DNA from: Paractinoplanes pyxinae
Lineage (GTDB): Bacteria > Actinomycetota > Actinomycetes > Mycobacteriales > Micromonosporaceae
Assembly (NCBI RefSeq): GCF_026626335.1
Contig: NZ_JAPNTZ010000006.1
Span: 310,001-374,000 of the forward strand
DNA: 64,000 nt
Direction: 5' to 3'
The notes beneath the pieces are model-generated. The model did not search any database, was not told the origin of the DNA, and saw nothing but the letters and a program-made list of their open reading frames with translations. Shown in pieces: positions 17,132-25,450 of the stretch (positions within the stretch are counted from its first letter, which is position 1; each line of letters begins with the position of its first letter). The position numbers and the translations under genes were made by a program.

Positions 17132-18642
17132 TCCCGGTCCCCTGTCCCCTGGTGTCCGGTCAGCTCGGCGTGGATCAGGTCGGCCGCCCGCTCGCCGATC
17201 ATCAGCACGGTCACCATCGGGTTCACCGAGGGCATGAGCGGGAAGACCGAGGCGTCGGCGATGCGCACGTTGGGCACGCCCCGCAGCCGCAGCTCGGGGT
17301 CGACGACCGCCATCTCGTCCGAGGCGGCGCCCAGCCGGCACGTGCCGGCTGGGTGATAGACCGTATGGTGCGCGGCCCGGCCGTACGCGGAAAGCTCTTG
17401 ATCTGTGCGAAGCGCCGGCCCGGGCGCGATCTCGCGGGCGATCCACGACGCGAACGGCTCGGTCGCCGCGACCTCGCGAGCCAGGCGCAGGCCGTCGACG
17501 ATCGTCCGCTCGTCGTAGCCCTCGGGGTCGGTGAAGTAGCGGAAATCGAGCAGTGGCTTGGTCGCCGGGTCGGCGTCGGCCAGGCTCAGGCGGCCGACGC
17601 TGCGCGGGCGCGGCACGTTGGGGGTCATGCCGAAGCCGTGCTCGGGCACGTCGTAGCCGAGCCGTTCGGTGTTGAACGTGAACGGGATCTGATAGAGGTG
17701 GAACATCAGGTCGGGCCGCGCGGCGCCCGGCTCGCGGCGGACGAAGAGCCCCGCGTCCGAGTCCATGGCCGACATCGGCGGGATCGGGCGGCTCGCCTCC
17801 CACAAGATCAGCGACTCCGGGTGGTCGAGCAGGTTCTCGCCGACTCCCGGCAGGTCGTGCCGGACGGGGATCCCGAGCGTACGCAGATCGGCGGCCGGGC
17901 CGATGCCGGAGAGCAGAAGCAGTCGCGGAGTGTCGATGGCGCCCGCGCACAGCACGTACTCGCCGGTCGCTTTGATCAGCTTGGTGGTGTCGCCGCTCCG
18001 CACTGACACGCCGTTCCGCGGATCCAGGTGGAACGCCCAGTGCTCGGTGAGGACCGTCAGGTTGGGCCGGTCGAGGTGCGGGTGCAGGTAGGCCACCGAC
18101 GCCGACGAGCGGATGCCGGTCTCGGGGTGGTACCCGACCGGGAAGAAGCCGGCCCCGTCGGCGAACGGCTCGGCGTTGAAGTCGTCGTGGACCGGAACGC
18201 CCAGGGCGGTGTGACAAGCGGTGACGAAGTCTTCGGCGAGCGGGTTGCGGTCACGCTCGGCCACCGGCGTTATGGCGACCTCCAGCCGCTTCCACAAAGG
18301 CAGCATTTCCTCGTACGACCATCCGGCCGCGCCCGCTTTCACCCAGTCGGCAAAGTCGTCGGGCGGCGGCAGGAAACTGATCATGGTGTTGTGCGAGGAA
18401 CAGCCGCCCAGCACCCGGGCCCGCGCATGCCGAAGATACGAGTTTCCGCGCGTCTGCGGCACGATCGGATAGTCGTAGTCGTACTCGCCCTCGAGCAGGT
18501 TGATCCAATTGCGCAGCCGAAGAATCGCCTGGTCACCGACGTCGGAGGGCCCGCCCTCGACCAGGCACACCCGTACCCGCGGATCAGCCGACAGCCGCGA
18601 CGCGACCACCGATCCGGCCGTGCCCCCACCGATGATCACCAC
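17128..18642 (-). CDS. GMC oxidoreductase, probable choline dehydrogenase (BetA-like)
   Basis: About 504 residues. FAD-binding VVIIGGGTAGSVVASRLS at the N-terminus; RVLGGCSSHN; GIRSSASVAYL; catalytic pair in HHTVYHPAGTCRLG (H430) and PSVNPM (N474). Reaction: choline to betaine aldehyde, and in this family often on to betaine. No separate aldehyde dehydrogenase is nearby. It is the first gene of the betaine operon. The start is uncertain: GTG 18642 leaves a clipped N-terminus, and the only codon upstream that restores the usual YDVV context is CTG at 18663 behind GGAAGG. Confidence 0.85.
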   Translation of the reverse strand: MVIIGGGTAGSVVASRLSADPRVRVCLVEGGPSDVGDQAILRLRNWINLLEGEYDYDYPIVPQTRGNSYLRHARARVLGGCSSHNTMISFLPPPDDFADWVKAGAAGWSYEEMLPLWKRLEVAITPVAERDRNPLAEDFVTACHTALGVPVHDDFNAEPFADGAGFFPVGYHPETGIRSSASVAYLHPHLDRPNLTVLTEHWAFHLDPRNGVSVRSGDTTKLIKATGEYVLCAGAIDTPRLLLLSGIGPAADLRTLGIPVRHDLPGVGENLLDHPESLILWEASRPIPPMSAMDSDAGLFVRREPGAARPDLMFHLYQIPFTFNTERLGYDVPEHGFGMTPNVPRPRSVGRLSLADADPATKPLLDFRYFTDPEGYDERTIVDGLRLAREVAATEPFASWIAREIAPGPALRTDQELSAYGRAAHHTVYHPAGTCRLGAASDEMAVVDPELRLRGVPNVRIADASVFPLMPSVNPMVTVLMIGERAADLIHAELTGHQGTGDRE

Positions 18643-18855
18643 GTCGTACTCGATGGTTTCCAGCGTGCGCCACCTTCCGCCGAGCCGTCGTCAAAGAATC
18701 ATCAGTCCCGGTGGCGCCGGTCAATGTCAACAGCGGACTTTTACCTCAGTGCAACAATCCCGCTCACATTGATCATCGTCTTCTGGTTCATCCGCCCTTT
18801 CGCCACGCGCCCGCCCCGCGACCCTGCGGCCGGCCTTCGGCGATCGGCGTGGCCC

Positions 18856-18861
18856 TACGAT
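18856..18861 (+). promoter_or_regulatory. -10 element of a leaderless promoter
   Basis: TACGAT followed by six bases and then GTG at 18868. This is the standard actinobacterial leaderless spacing, with transcription starting at the start codon. It is the main reason for choosing 18868 as the phosphodiesterase start. No clear -35 was seen. Confidence 0.5.
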
Positions 18862-18867
18862 CGGCTT

Positions 18868-19620
18868 GTGCCCTTCCTGGACGGCCCGAAGCCGCTGGCG
18901 TTCGCCCACCGCGGCGGCGCCGCCGACGGCGACGAGAACACGGCCGAGGCCTTCGAGCGAGCCGTGAAGCTCGGCTACCGCTACGTCGAGACCGACGTGC
19001 ACGCCACCGCCGACGGGGTCGCCGTCGTCTTCCACGACCCCACCCTCGACCGCGTGACCGGCCAGGCCGGCCGCATCTCCTCCCTGACTTGGACCGACCT
19101 CCAGTCCGTCCGGGTAGCCGGCGCCGCCCTGCTCCCCCGCCTCGACGAGGTGCTGGCCGCGTGGCCCGAGATCCGTTTCAACATCGACATCAAGGCCGAC
19201 CCCGGCGTCCGTCCCACGGTCGACACGATCCTCCGCTCGGACGCCGCCGACCGCGTCCTGCTCGCCTCGTTCAGCGACCGCCGCCTGGCTCAGGTGCGCG
19301 CCTTGGCCGGCCCGTCGATGGCCACCTCGCTCGGCTCCCGCTCGGTAGCCCGCCTACGCGTGGCCTCCCTGGTCGGCGCGCCCGTCCGCCTGCCCGCCAC
19401 GGCCGCCGCAGTCCAAGTCCCCCCGCGCCTGGGCCGGATCACCGTGGTGGACCGCCGCTTCCTGGCCCTCTCCCACCGCTTGGGCCTGCAGGTCCACGTC
19501 TGGACGATCGACGACCCCACCGAGATGAACCGCCTGCTGGACCTGGGAGTGGACGGCATCATGACCGACCGCCTGACCGTCCTGCGCGACGTCTACCAGT
19601 CCCGCGGCCTCTGGCCCTGA
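18868..19620 (+). CDS. Glycerophosphodiester phosphodiesterase
   Basis: 250 residues, the usual size of the cytosolic GDPD family. LAFAHRGGAADGDENTAEAFERAV holds the catalytic H-R and the E of ENT; VETDVHATADGVAVVFHDPTLDRVTG holds the second acid pair and catalytic His; the barrel ends with DGIMTDR. It hydrolyses glycerophosphodiesters to glycerol-3-phosphate and an alcohol; choline is one possible alcohol, which would suit the divergent betaine operon, though that link is inference. The frame is open upstream to an ATG at 18724 that would add a membrane segment, but that part has intergenic base composition. Confidence 0.88.
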   Translation: MPFLDGPKPLAFAHRGGAADGDENTAEAFERAVKLGYRYVETDVHATADGVAVVFHDPTLDRVTGQAGRISSLTWTDLQSVRVAGAALLPRLDEVLAAWPEIRFNIDIKADPGVRPTVDTILRSDAADRVLLASFSDRRLAQVRALAGPSMATSLGSRSVARLRVASLVGAPVRLPATAAAVQVPPRLGRITVVDRRFLALSHRLGLQVHVWTIDDPTEMNRLLDLGVDGIMTDRLTVLRDVYQSRGLWP

Positions 19621-19807
19621 CCGGAATTCGGCGAAAAGAATCGCGGGGACAAGCTGCTGGAACAGTTTTCACAGGCAGCTCCGAGGTACACCTGGCCGAC
19701 CATGTATTACATTTCTCGGGGCGGAGCTGTCGCCGGGCAACCTCGGAGCGTCACCGAGGGCCGTCGGCGGAAAGTTCCAGCTCAGCGAAGTTTTTGCGAT
19801 CTTGGTT

Positions 19808-19868
19808 GAACCCCGGACATCATCCGTTCGGCCGATGCCGGGGGTTCGGGGCGGCGCCCATATTTTTT
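19808..19868 (+). terminator. Hairpins followed by a T-run, end of phosphodiesterase transcript
   Basis: Stem 19808-19816 pairs with 19838-19847 with one bulged base. A small GGGC/GCCC hairpin follows, then six Ts at 19863-19868. This is the clearest rho-independent type signal in the window. The 375-bp stretch 19621-19995 otherwise holds only this and the promoter of the next gene. Confidence 0.6.
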
Positions 19869-19910
19869 CTTTAAGTTCGGGCTAAGAATTCATCAAGTTC
19901 GCTGGCGGAA

Positions 19911-19939
19911 TTGCATTCCCGCTGTGCTCCTCTTACCGT
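19911..19939 (+). promoter_or_regulatory. Sigma-70-like promoter for the LALTG surface protein
   Basis: TTGCAT at 19911-19916, a 17-base spacer, and TACCGT at 19934-19939. Just upstream, GTTCG-containing units recur 22 bases apart (about 19875 and 19897), reminiscent of PhoP-type direct repeats but not a clean match. Confidence 0.45.
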
Positions 19940-19995
19940 CTGGGAGCCGGTCGGAATGTGGGCCGGGTGGATTCAGCGAAGATGAGGTATGACGC

Positions 19996-21474
19996 ATGCG
20001 TAGGCCTGCTTACCGCCGCGCGGCCGCCACGCCGTCGGGACGCAACCGACGAGTGTTCGCGGTCGGCGCCGTGATCGCCGCCTTGGGCGCGGCCGTCGGC
20101 TTCGCCTCGCTCTCCGGGGCGGCCGAGAACGACCGGCCCGAGGGCAGTGGCGCCGGCAAGGTCGTCAACGGCCAGGTGATCCTGACCGACACCTGCATCG
20201 ACAGCAACCTCGCGCCGCACGACGGCTTCCAGCTCGGCAGCAAGTGCGTCTCCACCGAGTTCGGTGAGCTCGGCGAGGCCAAGGACAACCCGAGCCTGCT
20301 GATCACCGAGGCGCCCCGCGCGGTCGCCCCCAACACCCCGTTCACGCTGAAGATCAGCACCCGCAACCTGATCCGCGACCGCTTCCTGGCGGCCGGCAAG
20401 GGCGGCTACTACGTGGAGAGCTCGGTGCTGCGGGACGGTCTCGTCCGCGGCCACTTCCACACGGCGTGCCGCATGCTCGACAACACCAACGAGGCGCCCG
20501 CGCCCGACCCGGTGCCCGCGTTCTTCGTGGCCACTGAGGACAGCAAGGGCGGCGCCACCCCCGACGAGGTGACGATCGCGGTGCCGGGCGTCCCCACCGA
20601 GGGCACCGCGCAGTGCTCCTCGTGGGCCGGTGACGGTTCGCACCGCGTCCCGATGATGGTCCGCGCCAACCAGACCCCCGCGATCGACTCGGTCCGCATC
20701 ACCGTCCGCAACGCAGGCGGCGGCGACAACGGCGGCGGCGACAACAACGGTGGGAACACCGGCGGCGGCAACAACGGCGGCGGCAACACCGGCGGCGGCA
20801 ACAACGGCGGGAACACCGGCGGCGACAACGGTGGCAACACTGGCGGCGGCGACAACGGCGGCAACACCGGCGGCGGCAACAACGGCGGCGGCAACAACGG
20901 CGGCGGCGGCGGCGACAACGGCGGCACGCCGGGCAACCCCACCACGACCAAGGCGCCCAAGCCCCCGGTGAACAACCCCACCACCGCGCCCACCGTGAAG
21001 GACGACTTCACCCCCGACCCGACCAAGCCGGCCACCACCACCCCGGCCAAGCCGAACAAGCCGGCCACCACCAAGCCCGCCAACACCGAGGAGCCCGCCA
21101 CCGGCGACAACGGCGGCAGCGGGAACAACGGCGGCGGCAACGAGAACGCCGGCAACGACGACCAGGCGGAGGCCCCGGCCACCACGAAGGCGCCGAAGCC
21201 CCGCGCGACCAAGACCACCGAGGCCCCGGCCGCCGGCGGCACCGATTACACGTACGACGACGGGCAGTTCAACTCGGGCAACAAGGCGCCCGTCGCCGAC
21301 CAGGTGGCCCAGGTCCAGGCCGACAGCGCCAAGAAGGAAGACGGCGGCCTGCTCGCCCTGACCGGCAACAACACGGTCGCCGTGGTCGGCGGCGCGGCGG
21401 TCCTGCTGATGATCGGCATGATCATCATGGCGCTGACCCGGCGCCGTCGCCTCCCGGGCAGCACCTGGGAGTAA
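19996..21474 (+). CDS. Secreted Gly/Asn-rich surface protein with LAxTG (class E) sorting signal
   Basis: 492 residues. A basic leader and hydrophobic helix (RRVFAVGAVIAALGAAVGFASLSG) form the signal. Residues 50-235 are a conserved-looking extracytoplasmic domain with four cysteines (TDTCIDS, GSKCVS, TACRML, AQCSSW) and H-F-H. Then comes about 75 residues of Gly-Asn/Asp/Thr repeats, a Pro/Thr/Lys-rich stalk, and at 453 LALTG, a membrane helix and RRRR. LAxTG is the motif of class E sortases; ordinary LPxTG is absent. Probably wall-anchored with the folded domain held away from the surface. No sortase gene is in the window. Confidence 0.8.
   Translation: MRRPAYRRAAATPSGRNRRVFAVGAVIAALGAAVGFASLSGAAENDRPEGSGAGKVVNGQVILTDTCIDSNLAPHDGFQLGSKCVSTEFGELGEAKDNPSLLITEAPRAVAPNTPFTLKISTRNLIRDRFLAAGKGGYYVESSVLRDGLVRGHFHTACRMLDNTNEAPAPDPVPAFFVATEDSKGGATPDEVTIAVPGVPTEGTAQCSSWAGDGSHRVPMMVRANQTPAIDSVRITVRNAGGGDNGGGDNNGGNTGGGNNGGGNTGGGNNGGNTGGDNGGNTGGGDNGGNTGGGNNGGGNNGGGGGDNGGTPGNPTTTKAPKPPVNNPTTAPTVKDDFTPDPTKPATTTPAKPNKPATTKPANTEEPATGDNGGSGNNGGGNENAGNDDQAEAPATTKAPKPRATKTTEAPAAGGTDYTYDDGQFNSGNKAPVADQVAQVQADSAKKEDGGLLALTGNNTVAVVGGAAVLLMIGMIIMALTRRRRLPGSTWE
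20716..20934 (+). repeat. Low-complexity GGC/AAC coding repeat
   Basis: Imperfect repeats of GGCGGCAACAACGGC type encode the Gly-Asn-rich spacer of the surface protein. Unit order is irregular (GGGN, GGNT, GGDN). Both strands are open in several frames because of it, so antisense frames here are not genes. Confidence 0.85.
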
Positions 21475-21478
21475 GGCA

Positions 21479-21527
21479 GCACGAAAGCCAGGGGCGGTCC
21501 GCGGTTCGCGGGCCGCCCTTTTCGTGC
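21479..21527 (+). terminator. Nested hairpin after the surface protein
   Basis: Outer arms GCACGAAA and TTTCGTGC enclose a GC-rich inner stem (GGCGGTCCGC with GCGGGCCGCC, one G-U pair). It starts four bases after the stop codon. Symmetric, so it could act on either strand. Confidence 0.6.
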
Positions 21528-21547
21528 GCACCCACGGACTGGAGAAG

Positions 21548-21566
21548 TGAGGGTAGCCTTACCCGC
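21548..21566 (+). promoter_or_regulatory. IdeR/DmdR-type iron box
   Basis: TGAGGGTAGCCTTACCCGC, a dyad centred on AGCCTT, is close to the iron-box consensus TTAGGTTAGGCTAACCTAA. It lies 26-44 bases before the siderophore-interacting protein start, so an iron-bound DtxR-family repressor would shut the gene when iron is plentiful. Confidence 0.7.
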
Positions 21567-21591
21567 GACGCAGAAGAGGAAGAGGTTCAGC

Positions 21592-22422
21592 ATGGCTGAC
21601 AGGCCGGCACGGGCGGCGACCGAGGCGGTCGTCAGCCGGGTGGAACAGCTCACCCCGCACATGGTCCGGGTGGTGCTCACCGGCGAGGCCCTGAGGAACA
21701 TCCAGGCCGACACGTGCACCGACCACTACGTGAAGGCTCTCTTCCCCCTGCCCGGCGTGGTGTATCCCGAGCCGTTCGACATGGGTCAGATCCGCGAGAC
21801 GCTGCCCCGGGCGGACTGGCCCGCCGTCCGCACGTACACCGTTCGCAAGTGGCTCCCGGCGATCCCCGAGATGTGGGTCGACTTCGTGGTCCACGGCGAC
21901 GAGGGCATCGCCGGCCCGTGGGCCGTGGGGGCCAAGCCCGGCGACCCGTTCCGCTTCATGGGCCCCGGCGGCGGCTACGCGCCCAGCGCCGACGCCCACT
22001 GGCACCTGCTGGCCGGCGACGAGAGCGCCCTGCCCGCCATCGCGGCTGCGCTCGAGGGCATGCCGGCCGACGCCACCGTACGGGCGTTCATCGAGGTCGA
22101 AAGCGCGAGCGAGGAGCAGAAGCTCGAGTCCCCGGCCGACGCCGAGATCACCTGGCTCTACCGCGACGGTCGCCCGGTGGGTGAGGCGCTGATCGCGGCC
22201 GTACGAGGTTTCGAGTTCCCGGCCGGGCGGGTGCAGGCGTTCGTGCACGGCGAGGCCAACTTCGTCAAAGACCTCCGCCGCTACCTGAAGAACGAGCTCG
22301 GCATCCCCATGGACCAGTTGTCGATCTCGGGCTACTGGCGGCGCGGCATGAACGAGGACGGCTGGCAGTCCTCCAAGCGCGAGTGGAACCAGCAGGTGGA
22401 ACAAGAGCAAGACCGGGCGTAG
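21592..22422 (+). CDS. Siderophore-interacting protein, FAD/NAD(P)H ferric-siderophore reductase
   Basis: 276 residues. N-terminal FAD-binding barrel with LTPHMVRVVLTGEAL and the flavin motif VRTYTVRKW. C-terminal NAD(P)H domain with LLAGDESALPAIAAALEGMP and AFVHGEANFVKDLRRYL, ending ISGYWRRGMNEDGWQSSKREW. It reduces ferric siderophores in the cytoplasm to release iron. ATG 21592 with GAGGAAGAGG upstream is preferred; an in-frame GTG at 21547 would put the iron box inside the coding region. Regulation by iron follows from that box. Confidence 0.92.
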   Translation: MADRPARAATEAVVSRVEQLTPHMVRVVLTGEALRNIQADTCTDHYVKALFPLPGVVYPEPFDMGQIRETLPRADWPAVRTYTVRKWLPAIPEMWVDFVVHGDEGIAGPWAVGAKPGDPFRFMGPGGGYAPSADAHWHLLAGDESALPAIAAALEGMPADATVRAFIEVESASEEQKLESPADAEITWLYRDGRPVGEALIAAVRGFEFPAGRVQAFVHGEANFVKDLRRYLKNELGIPMDQLSISGYWRRGMNEDGWQSSKREWNQQVEQEQDRA

Positions 22423-22453
22423 GTCACATCCCCCGGCGGTTGATGATGTGTAA

Positions 22454-23644
22454 GTGGTGACTGCCGAGGAAGACCTGACCAGCAAGAGCAGCCGCGGGGT
22501 CGCGCTGGTGGCCCTGCTGCTGGCCGCCGTGAACCTGCGGCTGGCGGTGACCAGCGTCGGCCCGGTGCTCGACGAGATCCGCGACGGGCTCGGCATGAGC
22601 TCGACGATGGCGGGCCTGCTGACCTCCGTACCGGTGGTGTGTTTCGCCGCCGTCGGCCTGACCGCGCCCCGCCTGGCCCGGCGGTTCGGCGCGTCGCGGG
22701 TGATCCTGGTCGGTCTGGTGGTGCTGGCGGCGGGTCTGGCGGTGCGTCCGTTCGCGCCCGGCACGGCCCTGTTCCTGCTGCTCAGCCTGGTCGCGCTGGC
22801 CGGCATCGCGGTGGTCAACGTGCTGCTGCCGTCGGTCGTCAAGGACCGCTTCCCGGACAGGGTGGGCGCCACCACCGGTCTCTACACGGTCGCCCTGAAC
22901 GTCGGCGCCACCACCGCCGCCGCGGCCACCGTCCCGCTCAGCGAGCACGCGTTCGGCGGCGACTGGCGGTTCGGCCTGGCCTGCTGGGCCGTGGTGGCGG
23001 TGCTCGCCGTCCCCTCCTGGCTGCCTCTGGCCCGCGAGCCGATCGCGCGAAAGACCGAGGTCAAGACCGAGGTTCCGGTACGCGTGAGCCGCACCGCCGT
23101 CGCCTGGGCCCTGGCGGTGTATTTCGGCATGCAGTCCACCTCGGCGTACGTGATCATCGGCTGGCTCCCGCAGATCTACCGCGACGCCGGCATCTCCGCC
23201 GAGCAGGCCGGCGTGCTCTTCGCCGTCACGTCGTTCCTGGGTGTACCTTTGGGTTTCGTGCTTTCCGCGTACGCCGGACGGGTGCGCAGCCAAAGCTGGA
23301 TAGCCGTCGGACTGGGCCTGTTCGGCCTGGCCGGCTACGGCGGCCTCTGGTACGACCCCGCGGCCGCCCCCTGGCTGTGGGCGATCCTGCTGGGCATCGT
23401 CAACACCGCGTTCCCCCTGGTCCTGACGCTGATCGCCCTGCGCGGCCGCACCCCCGCCACCGTGGTCAAGCTGTCGGCGTTCGCCCAGAGCGTCGGCTAC
23501 GTCTTCGCCATCCCCGGCCCGTTCCTGGTCGGCGCCCTGCACGACGCCACCGACGGCTGGCGCGCTCCCCTAGCCCTGATGGTCGGCCTGATGATCCCTC
23601 AGATCATCGCCGGCTACCTGGCCGGCCGCGACCGCCAAGTCTGA
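22454..23644 (+). CDS. MFS transporter, cyanate permease-like (CynX/NimT family)
   Basis: 396 residues with 12 predicted membrane helices. LLLAAVNLRLAVTSVGPVLDEI and SSTMAGLLTSVPVVCFAAVGLTAPRLARRFG are typical of the CynX/NimT branch, whose substrates include cyanate and nitroimidazoles. It starts with GTG at 22454, 31 bases after the siderophore-interacting gene, and may be read through from it. GATGAT six bases before the GTG could also give a leaderless transcript. Substrate unknown. Confidence 0.85.
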   Translation: MVTAEEDLTSKSSRGVALVALLLAAVNLRLAVTSVGPVLDEIRDGLGMSSTMAGLLTSVPVVCFAAVGLTAPRLARRFGASRVILVGLVVLAAGLAVRPFAPGTALFLLLSLVALAGIAVVNVLLPSVVKDRFPDRVGATTGLYTVALNVGATTAAAATVPLSEHAFGGDWRFGLACWAVVAVLAVPSWLPLAREPIARKTEVKTEVPVRVSRTAVAWALAVYFGMQSTSAYVIIGWLPQIYRDAGISAEQAGVLFAVTSFLGVPLGFVLSAYAGRVRSQSWIAVGLGLFGLAGYGGLWYDPAAAPWLWAILLGIVNTAFPLVLTLIALRGRTPATVVKLSAFAQSVGYVFAIPGPFLVGALHDATDGWRAPLALMVGLMIPQIIAGYLAGRDRQV

Positions 23645-23705
23645 CCCCGCGCCTCAGCAAGATCCAAGGCTCGATTCCGAAGAGCGGGTGCGGCAGAGTC
23701 AGCCC

Positions 23706-24491
23706 ATGGGCGCGGACGTGTGGGAGCTCGGGGACGCCTATGAGGCGTACGTCGGCCGGTGGAGCCGCCAGGTGGCCGTCGCATTCGTGCGGTGGCTGTC
23801 GGCGCCGGCGAAAGCTCGATGGTTGGACGCCGGGTGCGGGACCGGCGCGCTGAGCAGTGCGATCTTCGGAACCGCTGGTCCGGCTGCGGTGGTGGGGGTC
23901 GACCCGTCGCTGGGCTTCCTGCGGGAGGGGCCGGCAGTCAAGGTCAACGGGGACGCCGCCGCTCTGCCCCTGCGCGACGGAAGTGTGGATGTCGTGGTCA
24001 GCGGGCTGGCGCTCAACTTCGTACCGCGGCCGGAGGAAGCGATAGCCGAGTTCGTGCGCGTGGTTGCGCCGGGTGGGCTGGTGGCCTCGTACGTCTGGGA
24101 CTACGACGCCGGAATGCGCATGATGCGCTTCTTCTGGGACGCCGCCATCGCGGTCGTCCCGGGCGCCGCCGGGCATGACGAGGGGCCGCGCTTTCCGATC
24201 TGCCGCGAGCCCGCCCTTCGCGCCGCCTGGAGTGCGCCCGGGCTCACCGGAGTCGCCACGCGCGCTGTCGAGATTCCGACAGTCTTCCGCGACTTCGACG
24301 ACTTCTGGCAGCCGTTCCTGGGCGGTCAGGGCGCCGCGCCCGCCTACCTGGCCACTCTGACCGCCGCCGAGCAGGCCGACATCCGCGAACGCCTGCGCTC
24401 GAGCCTGCCCACCGCCCCCGACGGCACGATCGCGTTGACCGCGTCGGCGTGGGCGGTGAAGGGCCGCAAACCAGCCGGCAGCGCCGGCTAG
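23706..24491 (+). CDS. Class I SAM-dependent methyltransferase
   Basis: 261 residues. SAM-binding motif I is ARWLDAGCGTGALSSAIF; the acidic post-I residue is in VVGVDPS; motif II region is DVVVSGLALNFVPRPEEAIAEF, then RVVAPGGLVASYVWDY. Ubiquinone/small-molecule type Methyltransf_11 fold. An in-frame GTG at 23688 is an alternative start; neither has a strong ribosome site. Its stop shares CTAG with the stop of the convergent XRE gene. Substrate unknown. Confidence 0.82.
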   Translation: MGADVWELGDAYEAYVGRWSRQVAVAFVRWLSAPAKARWLDAGCGTGALSSAIFGTAGPAAVVGVDPSLGFLREGPAVKVNGDAAALPLRDGSVDVVVSGLALNFVPRPEEAIAEFVRVVAPGGLVASYVWDYDAGMRMMRFFWDAAIAVVPGAAGHDEGPRFPICREPALRAAWSAPGLTGVATRAVEIPTVFRDFDDFWQPFLGGQGAAPAYLATLTAAEQADIRERLRSSLPTAPDGTIALTASAWAVKGRKPAGSAG

Positions 24492-25450
24492 GCGGCCAGT
24501 GAGGACCACCCGCTGGGCGTGGCCTCGACAAAGCGCCACCGCAGCCTGATCTGGCTGGTCAGCAGCAGCTCGCGCAGCCGCAGCGTGTAGACCACGGTGC
24601 CGTTCTCGCCCGGCGACTCGGTCGGCGAGAAGCCCTTGATCCCCGCGTACGACAGGCTCTCGGCGCTCACCTCGGCCGCCAGCGACGCCGGCAGTCGCAA
24701 CGCCATGGTCAGCGCCCGGGTCGGGAACCGGATGTCGCGCTGGAACCATTGGCCCCACAGGCTGGCCGGCACGCGGTACGAGTACGTCACGCGCGTGCGC
24801 TCGCCCGGGTAGAGCGGGAACCGCGCCCGGGCGTTGCCGAAGACCAGGACCATCTTCAGGTACGCGTCGGAGGACCGGGTCACGCGGACCTCCATGGGTT
24901 CGGAGCGGTCGTCGCCCACTGACGCCACGGAAGCCTCGAAGTCCAGGTCGGAGAGCTGCAGCGGGCTCTCTTGATAGAGCCGCCGGGACACGCCGGGCTG
25001 GTCGGGGAAGCGGTCGACGTCGACCCGCACGGGATAGCAGGTGACGGGCCTGTCCCCCACGTTGCGCACCACCCGCTCGACCCGCGAGAAGTACCATCCG
25101 TCGGCGTACGTGAGGGTGGCGTTCTCTTCCTCGATGACGAGGGTGGCGGGCAGCATCGGGCTGGGCTCGTAGTCGCTGCGGACGACCGGCACCGGTGCGG
25201 GCTCGCCCGAGGCTTGCCGGCACTGCTCGTACCGGGAAATGATCTCGCCCCCGCTCGCCAGGACCGCCTCGGCGCGGCAGGCGAATTCGAAGGTCGGGTG
25301 GTGGCGCAGGCTCTCCACGTGGCTGATGTACGACGGGTGGTAGCCCATCGACGCGGCGAGCTGCTTCTTGGACAGGCCACGACGCGTACGCCAGACCGTG
25401 AGCACCTGGGCGAACGCGGTGCGGGCCGCGAGCTCGAGTTGTGAGGTCAT
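24488..25450 (-). CDS. XRE family DNA-binding protein with long C-terminal beta-rich domain
   Basis: 320 residues. N-terminal helix-turn-helix at about 15-60 (LTVWRTRRGLSKKQLAASMGYHPSYISHVES). The remaining 230 residues are a predicted beta-rich domain (TLTYADGWYFSRVERVVRNVG, YPGERTRVTYSYRVPASLWGQW) that I do not recognise; it may sense a ligand. ATG 25450 is chosen for AGGAG six bases upstream. It has its own strong promoter and a leader of about 100 bases. Confidence 0.75.
   Translation of the reverse strand: MTSQLELAARTAFAQVLTVWRTRRGLSKKQLAASMGYHPSYISHVESLRHHPTFEFACRAEAVLASGGEIISRYEQCRQASGEPAPVPVVRSDYEPSPMLPATLVIEEENATLTYADGWYFSRVERVVRNVGDRPVTCYPVRVDVDRFPDQPGVSRRLYQESPLQLSDLDFEASVASVGDDRSEPMEVRVTRSSDAYLKMVLVFGNARARFPLYPGERTRVTYSYRVPASLWGQWFQRDIRFPTRALTMALRLPASLAAEVSAESLSYAGIKGFSPTESPGENGTVVYTLRLRELLLTSQIRLRWRFVEATPSGWSSLAA

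Noticed and set aside
16097..18217. Single 706-codon minus-strand protein joining dehydrogenase region and ATPase
   Set aside because: The part upstream of 17131 is the wrong frame of the choline dehydrogenase-like gene; the ATPase has its own ATG overlapping the dehydrogenase stop.
18724..18867. N-terminal membrane segment on the glycerophosphodiesterase from ATG 18724
   Set aside because: The stretch has intergenic composition, and TACGAT six bases before GTG 18868 gives a leaderless start that matches the family length.
19621..19995. Cobalamin or c-di-AMP riboswitch upstream of the surface protein
   Set aside because: GGGAGCCGG is present, but the other conserved boxes of either riboswitch are not, and the GC-rich stems are better explained as the terminator of the preceding gene.
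20716..20934. Regular repeats that might be a CRISPR array
   Set aside because: The units are short, vary in order, have no spacers and encode an in-frame Gly/Asn linker.
21547..21591. Earlier GTG start for the siderophore-interacting protein
   Set aside because: It would place the iron box inside the coding sequence and lacks a ribosome site, while ATG 21592 has one.
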